A stretch of DNA of 64,000 bases from Hypericum androsaemum (GCA_963995505.1 OZ023180.1:8591263-8655262), one strand, 5' to 3'; positions 32,800 through 43,507 are shown, numbered from the stretch's first letter. The notes: generated by a model from the sequence alone, not told the origin. Numbers and translations are program-made.

Positions 32800-33095
32800 G
32801 TGTTAATGGTGTTCTCCCTCTTTCCATTGACTTCTCCAACAAAATTAGCTCCTGAATTCTTCTCATCTTTGACCCTCATCCTCCTTTGTTGAATTTGTCT
32901 TCCGCTACAGACATTAGGAACATCATGTATCCTCTCTTGTTTGCACACTATCCGGTCCACCTTTTCGCTGAGCTTCTTGACCTCCGTTCTCATTATTTGC
33001 CTCATCCCACTAAGAAGGGCGTCCATAAACGTGTGTGGATCACCAACCAATGGTGCAACACCTTCAAAGGATCTTCTTGAGTAGTTATAAGATAT
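32800..33095 (-). pseudogene. N-terminal part of the outer element's 371-aa-type protein
   Basis: The minus frame reads SYNYSRRSFEGV through RMRVKDEK to ENTINT, where the array cuts it. The start ATG seen in every array unit is ATA here (33093-33095). An open frame from further upstream in the leader and onward into array LTR 12 is fortuitous. Confidence 0.85.
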
Positions 33096-33336
33096 TCTTG
33101 CAGATTCTCTTTTTTTTCTACTTTCAACTTTTCTTTTTTTATTTTTTTTTCTGCCTTCTTTCTTCTTCTTTTCTTGGCTGCCTTCTTCTCTTTCTTTCTT
33201 TTTTTTCGGAATTTTTTTGCCTCTTTTTTTTATTTTTTTTTGTTTCTCCAACAGAGAATACAATAAGAATAACGAACTAAAAACTAATGATAAAAAAAAT
33301 GAAATTAAAAGATAGATGATCTGAAGTAGAACCTAA
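33096..33336 (-). other. Leader of the outer non-autonomous element
   Basis: The leader is poly-T rich on the plus strand and aligns with array leaders, with extra homopolymer changes. Confidence 0.6.
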
Positions 33337-33348
33337 GCTCTGATACCA
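33337..33348 (-). other. Primer-binding site of the outer element
   Basis: gctctgatacca on the plus strand lies 2 bases from the LTR at 33351; initiator Met-tRNA type. Confidence 0.9.
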
Positions 33349-33350
33349 AA

Positions 33351-34098
33351 TGATATGAATCCCGTCAGGAACTCGCACCAACTCGGACCGTCTACTCTAG
33401 GATGATGGTTGATCTTGACCCGTCGCTTTGCGCCTTGCACCGAACCTTAGTGTTGGTTAACTTTAACCCGTAGCAATGGTGAGAACGCGAACCTTGATCT
33501 TGAATCGAATACGCCACAAACGGAGATGGAAATTCCGTTTGATAAGTACAAACGCCCTAGCTAAGCAATCCAGCCCACAAGGACAACCAGAGTATCAAAT
33601 CTCACGAATTTTCTTATGCCAAAAAGTGATGTCTTTATTGAATTCGTGGCTCTCCTTATATAGAGGTTAAAACTGACCTGGATAGACTCCAAAGTCAACA
33701 AGATAAGTTCTGAAGAGCTCCAAACTTATCATACTACTTAAACTAGTTCTAAAAACGAATGTTTATCCTAAGAATTGAAAAACACAATCATTGTCCAACA
33801 TTATCCACTATTGGATAACTCTTATTCCTAAAAAGTTATAAAAAGTTTGGATAACTCTTATTCCTAAAAAGTAGGAATCTTGGTTCTACTCCTTTAGGCG
33901 TCCAAAACAACTCCAATCACGTGCATGGGCTTTGCATGGACGTCCACGGGCTTACACGAACTGGTTGTAGTCCAAATCCCTTGAATTAATCCGTTGAGCT
34001 CAACTTGAGGCGTCTTTGCTCTTGCTCTTGTGATTGGTCCAAGTGGAACTCGAACTGGTTGTGGGTCCTGTAGCTCCATAGTGGATGCGTTCACATCA
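33351..34098 (-). repeat. 5' LTR of the outer non-autonomous element
   Basis: The LTR is 748 bp and pairs with 8920-9667, with about ten differences by eye, mostly transitions. The right edge ttcacatca is followed by the TSD CGAGC (34099-34103). Confidence 0.92.
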
Positions 34099-34103
34099 CG
34101 AGC

Positions 34104-35163
34104 CATCAACAAGATCACAATTGGTTATAGGTATCCTATTCCACGACTCAATGACATGCTCGACAACCTCAGTGGCTCTACCATATTCTCCAAGATTGAT
34201 CTGCGAAGTGGATATCATCAAATCTGGATCCGCCCCTGAGATGAATGGAAAATAGCGTTTAAGACTCGAGATGGCCTCTATGAGTGGCTTGTCATGCCTT
34301 TCGGACTAACAAACGCGCCAAGTACGTTCATGAGGCTGATGCATCAGGTATTGAAACCCTTCCTTGACAAATTTTTGGTTGTCTATTTCGACAAAATATT
34401 GGTTTATAGCCGATCCGAACCTGATCATTTGATGCACCTAAAGGAAGTTCTAACCGCTCTACGTGAGAATAAATTATTTATCAACCTGAAAAAGTGTGTG
34501 TTCTGGCAAGACAAGTTGCTTTTCCTTGGATTTGTGATCGGCAGAGAAGGAATTCAGGTTGACCAATTTAAGGTGGAGGCGATTCAAAAGTGGCCAACAC
34601 CGAGCACTCCGAGTCAAGTCCGAAACTTTCTAGGCTTGGCCACGTTCTATCAGAGATTCATCCGAGGTTTCAGCGTGATCGCGGCACCCTTAACCTCTTT
34701 ATTAAAGAAAGGAGTTCCTTTCGTGTGGGGAAAAGAAGCTGAGAGCGCGTTTGATCAGGTAAAGGAAAGGTTGAGCTCTGCACCCGTCCTTGCATTGCCT
34801 GATTTTAATAAGCTGTTTGAAGTGGATGTAGATGCCTCCGGAGTGGGAATTGGTGCAATTCTCTCTCAAGAGAAGAAACCAGTGGCTTACTTCAGTGAGA
34901 AATTAAGCAAACATCGGCAATCATGGTCGACTTATGAGAAGGAGTTCTACGCTTTATTTCGTGCCCTGAAGACTTGGGAGCAGTACCTCATTGGTAAGGA
35001 ATTCGCGCTATACTCGGATCATCGAGCTCTTAAATTCCTGCATGATCAGTCCAAATTTGCAAGTCATATGCACGTGCGTTGGTCCACTTATTTACAAAAG
35101 TTCCCGTTCAAAATCACGCACAAGAGTGGAGCTCAGAATATTGTTGCGGATGCACTTAGCTGA
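34104..35163 (+). pseudogene. RT-RNase H of E1
   Basis: RT continues from the insertion point ([16 protein letters not shown]). A TGA replaces the Gly codon in RPGDEW at 34237-34239. From 34294 the frame is open through [12 protein letters not shown]. The catalytic motif reads YFDK (34384-34395) instead of YFDD, which removes a metal-binding Asp. RNase H motifs follow ([27 protein letters not shown]), then a TGA in place of Arg at DALS*R (35161-35163). Confidence 0.9.
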
Positions 35164-36333
35164 AGAGTGGCTTTGTTGACCGAACTACGTGCAAATGTGA
35201 CATCATTTGATAGCTTGCGTGAGTCATACGAAGGAGATTCGGATTTTGGAGAAATTTGGGCTCGATGCAAGGAGGGAATGGGGCAAGGCAAATTTCATGT
35301 GCATGACGGCTTCTTAATGAAAGGGAATCAGCTTTGTATTCCCAACACTTCTCTACGCGAACATCTCATTTGGGAACTACATGGAGGTAGACTTGCAGCT
35401 CATTTAGGTCGAGACAAAACAATGGCAGCCTTGACAGATCGGTTTTACTGGCCCAAGATGGGAAAAGAAGTCTTCGGTTTTATAGCCGATCCGAACCTGA
35501 CAGGTTGTCCAAAATGGCACACTTGATTCCATGCAAGAAGACTTCGGATGCACATAGAGTAGCGTAATTATTTTTCAAAGAAGTGGTTAAGCTGCATGGA
35601 GTTCCTAGGAGCATCACATTCGATCGTGACGTGAAATTCTTGGCCAGCTTCTGGAAGACATTGTGGTCCATGTTTGATCCTACGCTTCAATATAGCTCTA
35701 CGGCACACCCCCAGACCGATGGGCAGACAGAAGCTACCAATAGGACACCCTTGGCAATCTCTTGCGAAGTTTGTGTCACGAGAAGCAGCGACAATGGGAC
35801 TTGGCACTTCCAATTGCTGAGATTGCTTACAACGGGGCCGTGCATCGCTCCACATGCCACTCTCCATTCTCCTTAGTCTACACTAAGGTACCAAATCACT
35901 TGGTTGATATTTTCACAGTCGCAAGACCGAGTAAGGCCAATGCCTCAGCCATTACATATGCAGAACATGTACAAGACATTTTGGAAGCAGTGAAGAAGAG
36001 ATTAGAAGCCACCTATGCAAAAGAGAAAGCAAGAACTGATGCACAACGTAAGGTGCAAATTTTTCAGCCGGGTGAACAAGTCATGGTCCACTTTCGCAAG
36101 GAGAGGATGCCATCAAGCATCGGAGGGAAGCTACAGCCAAGGAAATTTGGCCCTTTCAAGATTTTATGTAGAATTAACGACAATGCCTATGTTGTTGATC
36201 TCCCTGAAGAGTATGGTGTTTCAAGGACCTTCAATGTCGCGGACCTTACCCCTTATCACTACGCATTTCCTTTGCCATCATGCCTTGCTGGTCGGGACAA
36301 GCAAACCCTTAAGGAGGGGAAGATGCCGTAAGA
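35164..36333 (+). pseudogene. Integrase of E1, rearranged
   Basis: The HHCC region starts normally (WELHGG...HLGRDKT, RFYWPKM). The part from the CxxC to the first core Asp is then missing and replaced by about 22 bases that also occur in the RT region (34403-34424). The core resumes at LSKMAHLIPC with frameshifts, [13 protein letters not shown] near 35708, and the C-terminal GPF domain (KFGPFKIL) in the open frame 35762-36331. The frame ends KEGKMP*, as in E2. Confidence 0.88.
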
Positions 36334-36366
36334 TGACTTTACGTTGCATGAGTTCGCATGAGCATT
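36311..36366 (+). repeat. Polypurine tract and start of the 3' LTR of E1
   Basis: aaggaggggaaga (36311-36323) is followed by tgccgtaag..., at the place where E2 has its polypurine tract and LTR start (tgacgtagg). Only about 43 bp of this LTR is present before D2 begins at 36367. The boundary is inferred from E2. Confidence 0.6.
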
Positions 36367-36704
36367 TGATGTGAACACGTCCACTATGGAGCTACAAGAC
36401 CCACAACCAGTTCGAGTTCCACTTGGACCAATCACAAGAGCAAGAGCAAAGACACTTCAAGCTGAGCTCAACGGATTAATTTAAGGGATTTGGACTACAG
36501 CCAGTTCGTGTAAGCCCGTGGACGTCCATGCAAAGCCCATGCACGTGATTGGAGTTGTTTTGGAAGCCGAAAGGAGTAGAACCAAGATTCCTACTTTTTA
36601 GGAATAAGAGTTATCCAAACTTTTTATAACTTTTTAGGAATAAGAGTTATCCAATAGTGGATAATGTTGGATAATGATTGTGTTTTTCAATTCTTAGGAT
36701 AAAC
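36367..36704 (+). repeat. B-type 5' LTR of D2, first part
   Basis: It starts tgatgtgaacacg and encodes a relic of the TRARA tail ([15 protein letters not shown]) with a stop at the taa of 36480-36483. It runs to ggataaac, where A1 inserted. With 43513-43922 the LTR is 748 bp, matching other B-type LTRs. Confidence 0.92.
36700..36704. repeat. Target-site duplication TAAAC of A1, left copy
   Basis: TAAAC here and at 43508-43512 flanks A1. Uninterrupted B-type LTRs read ggataaacattcg at this spot. Confidence 0.95.
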
Positions 36705-37507
36705 TGATGTGAGCAAGCCTAAGGACGCACCTACTATCAAGCTTGTAGACTCGCAGCAAGTTCAAGTTCCAATTGGGCCAATGACAAGAGCACGAGCTAG
36801 GAAGTTGCAATCTGATTTCAATGGACTAATGCAAGAAGTTTGGGCTCAAGTTGGTGCGTACAAGTGCAAGGACGTGCATGAGGCACATGCAAAGCCCATG
36901 CACGTGATAGAGGCTATTTTGGAAGCTTAATATGCACACCAACTTCTGGATGCATGCGCACATGGAGAATCAGCAAGAATCAACCTATTTAGGCCATGCA
37001 TCTTCTTGTTAGGACGTGCAATTAATTGTTATTCTATTAGATATTATTTGTTTAGATTATTTCCTATTTTAGTTGAATAATTCGGCCAGAATCTCCTTAG
37101 AATAGGAAAGAGAGTTTTGGCCAGCCTTTGAACTCCTTTTTAAGGAGTTAGCTTGTTTAGGAATATTTTGGTACTTTGGGAGCCTATATAAAGAGGACTC
37201 CTAGCAATAAAACGGACACACAATTCGGAAATACTTAGCATTGGCTAGTTGAGAGTTTGATACTCGTTTGTTCTTGCTTAGGCTGGTGAGTCGTCTTGGC
37301 TGGAATTTATCTTTCACTTATCAAGCGGACCATCCATCCTCGCTTGTGGCGTGATTCGACCTTAGGTCAAGGTTCAGAAGTTCTTGTTGCGGGTTAAGGT
37401 TCAATTTCGTGCCTTAGTTCGAGTGAGTTCTTGTGAGTTGTGATCTGATCCATTCTAAAGTAACAAACGGTCCGAGTTGTGAATCTTTTCCGCGGAGATT
37501 CATATCA
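36705..37507 (+). repeat. 5' LTR of A1
   Basis: The LTR is 803 bp, tgatgtgagcaag to gattcatatca. U3 holds the coding tail (about 226 bp). The TATA box is at 37185 and the aataaa at 37206 lies shortly downstream. It ends two bases before the primer site. Confidence 0.95.
37185..37193 (+). promoter_or_regulatory. TATA box in A1 5' LTR
   Basis: cctatataaagagg is a strong plant TATA box, placed about 480 bp into the LTR. The same sequence occurs in the 3' LTR (43185) and in A4 (61681), and inverted in A2 (52024-52034). Confidence 0.8.
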
Positions 37508-37509
37508 GT

Positions 37510-37521
37510 TGGTATCAGAGC
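37510..37521 (+). other. Primer-binding site of A1
   Basis: tggtatcagagc, complementary to the 3' end of initiator Met-tRNA, lies 2 bases after the LTR. Confidence 0.93.
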
Positions 37522-38142
37522 TTAGCTTGTTACTTTAGTTCACTATCCTTGTTATTTTTGTTCTTGTTGGTTCGTTTAGTTGCTCGTTATTTTTGTTCTT
37601 ATTGGTTCGTTTTTTTTTCTCTCTTCGCTGTTTGAAAAGAGAGGAAAACAAACGAGTGAAGCAAGAAAAGAAAAGAAAAGAAAGAAAAAAAGAAAAGAAA
37701 AGAAAAGAAAAGAAACGAAAAAGGAAAGAAAAGAAAAAGTGCGTGAAGCCTAAAGAGGAAGCAAAGGCCGCAAGCAAGTCTAAAGAGGAAGCAAGATCGC
37801 AAGCAAGTCTAAAGAGGAAGCAAGGCCGCAAGCAAGCTTAAAGAGGAAACAAAATCAAAAAGGAAGCGAGCAAGACTAAAAGAAAGACCAAAGAAGAACT
37901 TTAACATTCTGGTTGTTAAAGCGTGAAGCTCAAGCAAGGCCGTTCTAGCCTTAGTAAGAACATACAAGTATCACGAGAGGAAAAAGGCAAGAGTGTGCGA
38001 GTACCTTAGAGAGAAAAGCCAAATATTTGAGTGCAAACACGAGTGAACTTGAGTGCACCTTACATTGAGAGTATACACGTAAGGGAGTGAGCTTGTGAGG
38101 CCATATTTTTTTTATTACTAACCAATTTTTCTTGCAGCAAAC
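37522..38142 (+). other. Untranslated leader of A1 with GA-rich tract and minisatellite
   Basis: A GA-rich low-complexity tract lies at 37650-37740. At 37751-37850 a unit of about 30 bp containing taaagaggaagc is repeated about four times. The leader ends with ttgcagcaaac before the start codon. Small open frames here are low-complexity and not convincing. Confidence 0.75.
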
Positions 38143-41100
38143 ATGTCACATGAAGGTCAAACCATGGGAAACATAGACCTTAAGTTATTAGTGGATGCAT
38201 TGGCCGGGAAGCTCGAGCAGATGGTGCAAGCTCAGATGGAGCCTTTGCAACTACGCGTGGATGCCGTGGAGAATTCTCGTGACAACCCCCCAACGCGAGG
38301 CGAACTCCAAAGGCGTAGGAGAGGAGTACCTATTGGAGAGTCAAGCGGAGCTGATTCTGAGTCGGAAGAAGGCGTAGGCTCTACAAGGAGTCTTAGGAGA
38401 GCAAGAACAAGCCGTCCACCTAGGGAGGCGAGGCCAAAGAGAGACGACAACATAGGGAGTATCAAACTGAAGATACCTTCCTTTGCTGGTCGTTCTGACC
38501 CGGAGGCGTACTTAGAGTGGGAGAAGAAGATTGAGTTCGTGTTTGATTGCCACAATAGCTCCGAAGAAAAGAAGGTAAAACTTGCCATCACCGAATTCAC
38601 TGATTATGCTATAACTTGGTGGGATCAACTTGTGACTAGCAGGAGGAGAAATAGAGAACGCCCTATAGCTACTTGGGAAGACATGAAAGTGGTGATGAGG
38701 AAGAGATTTGTTCCAAGTCATTACTATAGAGAGCTGTATAAGAAGTTACAAGGAATGAGGCAAGGAAGTTTGAGTGTGGAGGAGTATTTCAAACAGATGG
38801 AGATGGCCATGATAAGAGCTGATATAGATGAAGATAGAGAAGTTACAATGGCAAGGTTCTTGAATGGACTCAATCCTGAAATTCAAGACAAAGTTGAGTT
38901 GCAACACTATGTGGAGTTGGAGGACATGGTGCATATGGCAACGAAAATTGAGAAGCAACTCAAGAAAGGAGAGGGGAGAACAAAAGCTACATCGAATTCT
39001 ACTTGGAAGCCAAACTACCAAAAGAAGTTTGACAAGCCACAAGCAGCCAAAGTAGAGCATAAATCCGAGAGTTCTCAAGCTAATTCTCAAAGGAAAGTGG
39101 AAGTCACTCCAGCTAGGAACCGTGACATCAAGTGCTTTAAGTGTCAAGGAAGAGGGCACATCTCAAGTCAATGCCCTAACAAGCAAGCAATGGTGATCAA
39201 GGAGAGTGGAGAGATTGAAACTGAAGAAGAGGATTCGGAGCATGAAAGCATGCCTTCTTTGGAGGACGTATCCGAGGAAGAGTACCAAGCTGCTGAGAGG
39301 CTTACTCTTGTGTCTAGAAGAGCATTGAATGTGCAAGTAAAAGAAGAAAATGATGTGGCTCAAAGAGAAAATATTTTTCACACAAGGTGCTATGTCAAAG
39401 ACAAGGTGTGTAGTGTCATCATAGATGGAGGAAGTTGTGCTAATGTTGCAAGCACTACTATGGTGGAGAAGTTAGGGTTACTCACGGGAAAACACCCTAA
39501 GCCTTACAAACTACAATGGCTGAATGATAGTGGAGAAGTACGAGTGATGAAGCAAGTATTGGTAGCATTCCGCATTGGCAACTATGAGGATGAAGTGTTG
39601 TGTGATGTTGTACCAATGCAAGCTGGTCACCTATTGTTAGGAAGGCCGTGGCAGTTTGATAGGAAAGTGCATCATGATGGCTACACCAACAAGTATTCAT
39701 TTATACTTAAGAAGAGAGTAATCACCTTGGCACCCTTGTCACCATCACAAGTTTGTGAAGATCAACGTCAGTTGCAAAAAGAAAGTGAAGAGCAAAGAGA
39801 GCGTGACAAGAAGAAAAAGAATGAGAGGAGAGAAGAAGCCGAAAAAAAGATAAGAAAAACGGCCAATGGAGAGGAAAAGATTGAGAAAACAAAAGAAGCC
39901 GGAAAAACAGAAATTAAAACGGCCAAAGAGAGAAAAAACGAGAGTTGGAAAAAGAGTTACTATGTGGGAACAAGTGATATTAAGCAAGCGTGCTTTACAA
40001 AGAAGCCTATGATCTTACTTCGGTATAGGGAGGCACTTTTAAACACTAACGAGCTTGAACCACATGTACCTAGTACGGTTGTGTCTCTTTTGCAGGATTA
40101 CAAGGATGTCTTTCCCGACGAGCTACCACCTGGTTTGCCACCTATTCGTGGGATTGAACATCAAATAGACTTTGTCCCGGGAGCTACCATACCTAACCGT
40201 CCCGCATATAGAAGCAATCCTGAAGAGACAAAGGAGCTTGAGAAGCAAGTCAACGAGCTGTTGGAGAAAGGGTACGTAAGAGAGAGCATGAGTCCATGTG
40301 CTGTTCCAGTCCTACTTGTGCCCAAGAAGGATAAAACATGGAGAATGTGTGTTGATTGCCGAGCAGTCAACAACATAACGGTAAAATATCGTCACCCTAT
40401 CCCTCGTTTAGATGACATGTTAGATGAGTTGCATGGTTCTTGCATGTTTTCTAAGATTGATTTGAAGAGTGGTTATCATCAAATTAGGATGAAAGAAGGA
40501 GATGAGTGGAAGACTGCTTTTAAAACTAAGTATGGGTTGTATGAGTGGATGGTCATGCCATTTGGTTTGTCCAACGCACCTAGCACGTTTATGCGACTCA
40601 TGAATCATGTTCTACGTCCATTCATTGGTAAATTTGTAGTTGTTTACTTTGATGATATACTCATCTATAGCAAGAACGTGGGGGATCATCTAGAACATTT
40701 GAAATCTGTCTTAGATGCACTTAGAGAAGAACAATTGTTTGCTAACTTGAAGAAGTGCACCTTTTGTACGGATAAGCTTGTATTCTTGGGTTTTGTTGTT
40801 GGAGCTAACGGAATACAGGTTGATGAAGAAAAGATCCGAGCTATCCGTGAATGGCCAAGCCCTACAAGTGTTGCTAATGTTAGGAGCTTTCATGGACTAG
40901 CTAGTTTTTATAGGAGATTTGTGAAGGACTTTAGTAGCATAGCCGCACCCATAACTGAAGTCATCAAGAAGAACGTGGGCTTTACTTGGGGAGAAGCTCA
41001 AGAGAAGGCTTTCCAACTACTGAAAGGGAAGTTGACTAATGCACCCTTGTTAGCTTTACCTAATTTCTCTAAGACTTTTGAAATAGAGTGTGATGCTTCT

Positions 41101-42930
41101 GGTGTAGGAATTGGAGCTGTCCTTATGCAAGAAGGAAGACCTATTGCATACTTTAGTGAGAAACTAAGTGGTGCAACCTTGAATTACCCGACCTATGACA
41201 AGGAGTTGTACGCACTAGTTCGAGCATTGGAGACATGGCAGCATTATTTGTGGCCCAAGGAGTTCGTGATTCACACTGATCATGAGTCACTCAAGCACTT
41301 AAAGGGGCAACACAAGCTGAACAAGAGGCATGCACGATGGGTGGAATTCATTGAGACATTTCCTTATGTCATTCGCTACAAGCAAGGTAAGGAAAATGTA
41401 GTGGCTGATGCACTATCACGAAGGTACGCCTTGATCTCAACTCTTGATGCTAAACTACTTGGCTTTGAACACATTAAGGAGATGTATGTTGATGATGTTG
41501 ATTTTGGCGAGTTGTTTAGATCAACTGAAAGAAGTGCATTTGGTAAGTTCTTTCGTAATGAAGGTTACCTATTTCGTGAAAACAAACTTTGTGTGCCTAA
41601 TTGTTCGATGCGAGAATTACTAATTCAGGAGGCACATGGAGGTGGCTTAATGGGGCATTTTGGAATTGCAAAGACCTTGGCAATACTACAAGATCATTTC
41701 TTTTGGCCACACATGAAGAGAGACGTTGAGAGAGTTTGTGGTCGTTGCATCACTTGCAAGCAAGCCAAGTCAAAGGTAAAACCCCATGGTTTGTACACCC
41801 CACTACCTATACCTAGTGAGCCCTGGATTGATATCTCTATGGATTTTGTGTTAGGCCTACCTAGGACTAAGCGTGGAAGAGATTCAATTTTTGTGGTAGT
41901 GGATAGGTTTTCTAAGATGGCACATTTCATTCCATGTCATAAGACTGATGATGCTTCAAACATTGCTGATTTGTTCTTTAGAGAGGTTGTTAGGTTGCAT
42001 GGCATGCCTAGGACAATTATCTCTGATAGAGATGCTAAGTTCCTAAGTTACTTTTGGAAGACCTTGTGGTGCAAGTTAGGTACTAAGTTGTTGTTTTCTA
42101 CTACTTGTCATCCTCAAACTGATGGTCAAACTGAAGTAGTGAATAGGACTTTGTCTACACTTTTGAGAGCACTCATTAAGCATAACATTAAGACTTGGGA
42201 AGAATGTTTGCCTCATGTTGAGTTTGCTTATAATCGTTCTGTCCATTCTGCTACTCAATTCTCACCATTTGAGCTTGTTTATGGATTTAATCCTTTGACT
42301 CCATTGGATTTATCACCTCTACCTTCGAGTGAGCAAGTTAACTTAGATGGCAAGAAGAAAGCTGAATTTGTCAAGCAGTTACATGAGAAAGCAAGAATGA
42401 ACATCGAGAAGCGCACGGAGCACTATGCAAGGCAAGCAAACAAAGGAAGGCACAAGGTTGTCTTTGAGCCGGGAGATTGGGTTTGGCTACATATGAGGAA
42501 GGAGCGTTTTCCTGTACAAAGACGTTCAAAGTTGCTACCACGGGGAGATGGTCCATTCCAAGTGATCGAACGCATCAATGATAATGCCTACAAGCTAGAC
42601 CTTCCGGGTGAGTATAATGTAAGTGCTTCGTTTAACGTGGCTGACTTGAGTCCGTTTGATGTAGGTGATGATTTGAGGACAAATCCTTTTCAAGAGGAGG
42701 GGACTGATGTGAGCAAGCCTAAGGACGCACCTACTATCAAGCTTGTAGACTCGCAGCAAGTTCAAGTTCCAATTGGGCCAATGACAAGAGCACGAGCTAG
42801 GAAGTTGCAATCTGATTTCAATGGACTAATGCAAGAAGTTTGGGCTCAAGTTGGTGCGTACAAGTGCAAGGACGTGCATGAGGCACATGCAAAGCCCATG
42901 CACGTGATAGAGGCTATTTTGGAAGCTTAA
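38143..42930 (+). CDS. Gag-pro-pol polyprotein of A1, 1595 aa
   Basis: One frame encodes all proteins needed for retrotransposition. Gag core residues are about 105-260. The zinc knuckle CX2CX4HX4C has Cys331, Cys334, His339 and Cys344. Protease has DGGS at 428-431. RT has YFDD at 835-838. RNase H has Asp984, Glu1021 and Asp1046. Integrase has zinc ligands His1165, His1172, Cys1202 and Cys1205, and a D,D35E core Asp1234, Asp1295, Glu1331. The GPF motif is at 1470-1472. Residues 1522-1595 are encoded inside the 3' LTR and carry [10 protein letters not shown]. There is no stop or frameshift between gag and pol, so Gag excess would have to come from another mechanism. The start follows the leader directly. 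Confidence 0.95.
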   Translation: MSHEGQTMGNIDLKLLVDALAGKLEQMVQAQMEPLQLRVDAVENSRDNPPTRGELQRRRRGVPIGESSGADSESEEGVGSTRSLRRARTSRPPREARPKRDDNIGSIKLKIPSFAGRSDPEAYLEWEKKIEFVFDCHNSSEEKKVKLAITEFTDYAITWWDQLVTSRRRNRERPIATWEDMKVVMRKRFVPSHYYRELYKKLQGMRQGSLSVEEYFKQMEMAMIRADIDEDREVTMARFLNGLNPEIQDKVELQHYVELEDMVHMATKIEKQLKKGEGRTKATSNSTWKPNYQKKFDKPQAAKVEHKSESSQANSQRKVEVTPARNRDIKCFKCQGRGHISSQCPNKQAMVIKESGEIETEEEDSEHESMPSLEDVSEEEYQAAERLTLVSRRALNVQVKEENDVAQRENIFHTRCYVKDKVCSVIIDGGSCANVASTTMVEKLGLLTGKHPKPYKLQWLNDSGEVRVMKQVLVAFRIGNYEDEVLCDVVPMQAGHLLLGRPWQFDRKVHHDGYTNKYSFILKKRVITLAPLSPSQVCEDQRQLQKESEEQRERDKKKKNERREEAEKKIRKTANGEEKIEKTKEAGKTEIKTAKERKNESWKKSYYVGTSDIKQACFTKKPMILLRYREALLNTNELEPHVPSTVVSLLQDYKDVFPDELPPGLPPIRGIEHQIDFVPGATIPNRPAYRSNPEETKELEKQVNELLEKGYVRESMSPCAVPVLLVPKKDKTWRMCVDCRAVNNITVKYRHPIPRLDDMLDELHGSCMFSKIDLKSGYHQIRMKEGDEWKTAFKTKYGLYEWMVMPFGLSNAPSTFMRLMNHVLRPFIGKFVVVYFDDILIYSKNVGDHLEHLKSVLDALREEQLFANLKKCTFCTDKLVFLGFVVGANGIQVDEEKIRAIREWPSPTSVANVRSFHGLASFYRRFVKDFSSIAAPITEVIKKNVGFTWGEAQEKAFQLLKGKLTNAPLLALPNFSKTFEIECDASGVGIGAVLMQEGRPIAYFSEKLSGATLNYPTYDKELYALVRALETWQHYLWPKEFVIHTDHESLKHLKGQHKLNKRHARWVEFIETFPYVIRYKQGKENVVADALSRRYALISTLDAKLLGFEHIKEMYVDDVDFGELFRSTERSAFGKFFRNEGYLFRENKLCVPNCSMRELLIQEAHGGGLMGHFGIAKTLAILQDHFFWPHMKRDVERVCGRCITCKQAKSKVKPHGLYTPLPIPSEPWIDISMDFVLGLPRTKRGRDSIFVVVDRFSKMAHFIPCHKTDDASNIADLFFREVVRLHGMPRTIISDRDAKFLSYFWKTLWCKLGTKLLFSTTCHPQTDGQTEVVNRTLSTLLRALIKHNIKTWEECLPHVEFAYNRSVHSATQFSPFELVYGFNPLTPLDLSPLPSSEQVNLDGKKKAEFVKQLHEKARMNIEKRTEHYARQANKGRHKVVFEPGDWVWLHMRKERFPVQRRSKLLPRGDGPFQVIERINDNAYKLDLPGEYNVSASFNVADLSPFDVGDDLRTNPFQEEGTDVSKPKDAPTIKLVDSQQVQVPIGPMTRARARKLQSDFNGLMQEVWAQVGAYKCKDVHEAHAKPMHVIEAILEA
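42692..42704 (+). other. Polypurine tract of A1
   Basis: aagaggaggggac abuts the 3' LTR at 42705 and would prime plus-strand DNA synthesis. It is also coding (QEEGT). Confidence 0.88.
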
Positions 42931-43507
42931 TATGCACACCAACTTCTGGATGCATGCGCACATGGAGAATCAGCAAGAATCAACCTATTTAGGCCATGCA
43001 TCTTCTTGTTAGGACGTGCAATTAATTGTTATTCTATTAGATATTATTTGTTTAGATTATTTCCTATTTTAGTTGAATAATTCGGCCAGAATCTCCTTAG
43101 AATAGGAAAGAGAGTTTTGGCCAGCCTTTGAACTCCTTTTTAAGGAGTTAGCTTGTTTAGGAATATTTTGGTACTTTGGGAGCCTATATAAAGAGGACTC
43201 CTAGCAATAAAACGGACACACAATTCGGAAATACTTAGCATTGGCTAGTTGAGAGTTTGATACTCGTTTGTTCTTGCTTAGGCTGGTGAGTCGTCTTGGC
43301 TGGAATTTATCTTTCACTTATCAAGCGGACCATCCATCCTCGCTTGTGGCGTGATTCGACCTTAGGTCAAGGTTCAGAAGTTCTTGTTGCGGGTTAAGGT
43401 TCAATTTCGTGCCTTAGTTCGAGTGAGTTCTTGTGAGTTGTGATCTGATCCATTCTAAAGTAACAAACGGTCCGAGTTGTGAATCTTTTCCGCGGAGATT
43501 CATATCA
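42705..43507 (+). repeat. 3' LTR of A1
   Basis: The LTR is 803 bp, identical by eye to 36705-37507. The polyprotein stop codon is at 42928-42930, 226 bp into the LTR. TAAAC follows at 43508-43512. Confidence 0.95.

Larger units (their letters stand above)
8920..34098 (-). mobile_element. Outer non-autonomous B-type LTR element (contains the tandem array)
   Basis: Minus-oriented LTRs at 8920-9667 and 33351-34098 enclose an interior of two pieces, 9668-10287 and 32800-33350, which become one internal region when the inner array and one GTGTT are removed. TSD CGAGC flanks the whole. The two LTRs differ at about ten positions by eye, so this insertion is older than A1 or A2. Its 371-residue-type frame has lost its start codon. 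There is no RT, protease or integrase. Confidence 0.9.
6870..36366 (+). mobile_element. Family E Ty3/gypsy element E1, split by a 25-kb insertion
   Basis: Two halves, 6870-8919 and 34099-36366, join at VDSRA|INK in the RT once the 25.2-kb insertion (8920-34098) and one copy of its TSD CGAGC are removed. The order is leader, gag, protease, RT | RT, RNase H, integrase, polypurine tract, start of 3' LTR. The 5' LTR is missing from view because D1 abuts the leader. The 3' LTR is cut at 36366 by D2. Several stops and a rearranged integrase make it dead. Confidence 0.9.
36705..43507 (+). mobile_element. Complete family A Ty3/gypsy element A1, probable CRM-like lineage
   Basis: The element is 6803 bp: LTR, primer site, leader, one gag-pro-pol frame, polypurine tract, LTR, and TSD TAAAC. 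The two 803-bp LTRs are identical on line-by-line reading (offset exactly 6000), so insertion is very recent. Integrase wording ([40 protein letters not shown]) and the lack of a classic chromodomain suggest the CRM (centromeric retrotransposon) lineage. That assignment is from memory of motifs and needs a tree. Confidence 0.93.

Noticed and set aside
32595..33263. 222-residue minus-strand open frame joining leader, N-terminus and tail
   Set aside because: It is a chance fusion of the outer element's leader and N-terminus with the tail in array LTR 12, created at the array insertion point. It has no natural start: the conserved ATG is ATA there.
36709..36930. 73-residue frame at the start of A1's 5' LTR as a separate gene
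   Set aside because: It is the 5' LTR copy of the polyprotein tail. It lies upstream of the TATA box, so it would not be transcribed from its own LTR.
37510..37521. tRNA gene signal at TGGTATCAGAGC sites
   Set aside because: Only the 12-nt primer-binding complement is present, always 2 bases from an LTR end. No cloverleaf is present.
37593..37841. Lys/Glu-rich open frames in A leaders (for example 37593-37841, 62082-62285) and their Phe-rich antisense partners
   Set aside because: They translate GA-rich simple sequence, differ between otherwise identical copies and lie between primer site and gag start.
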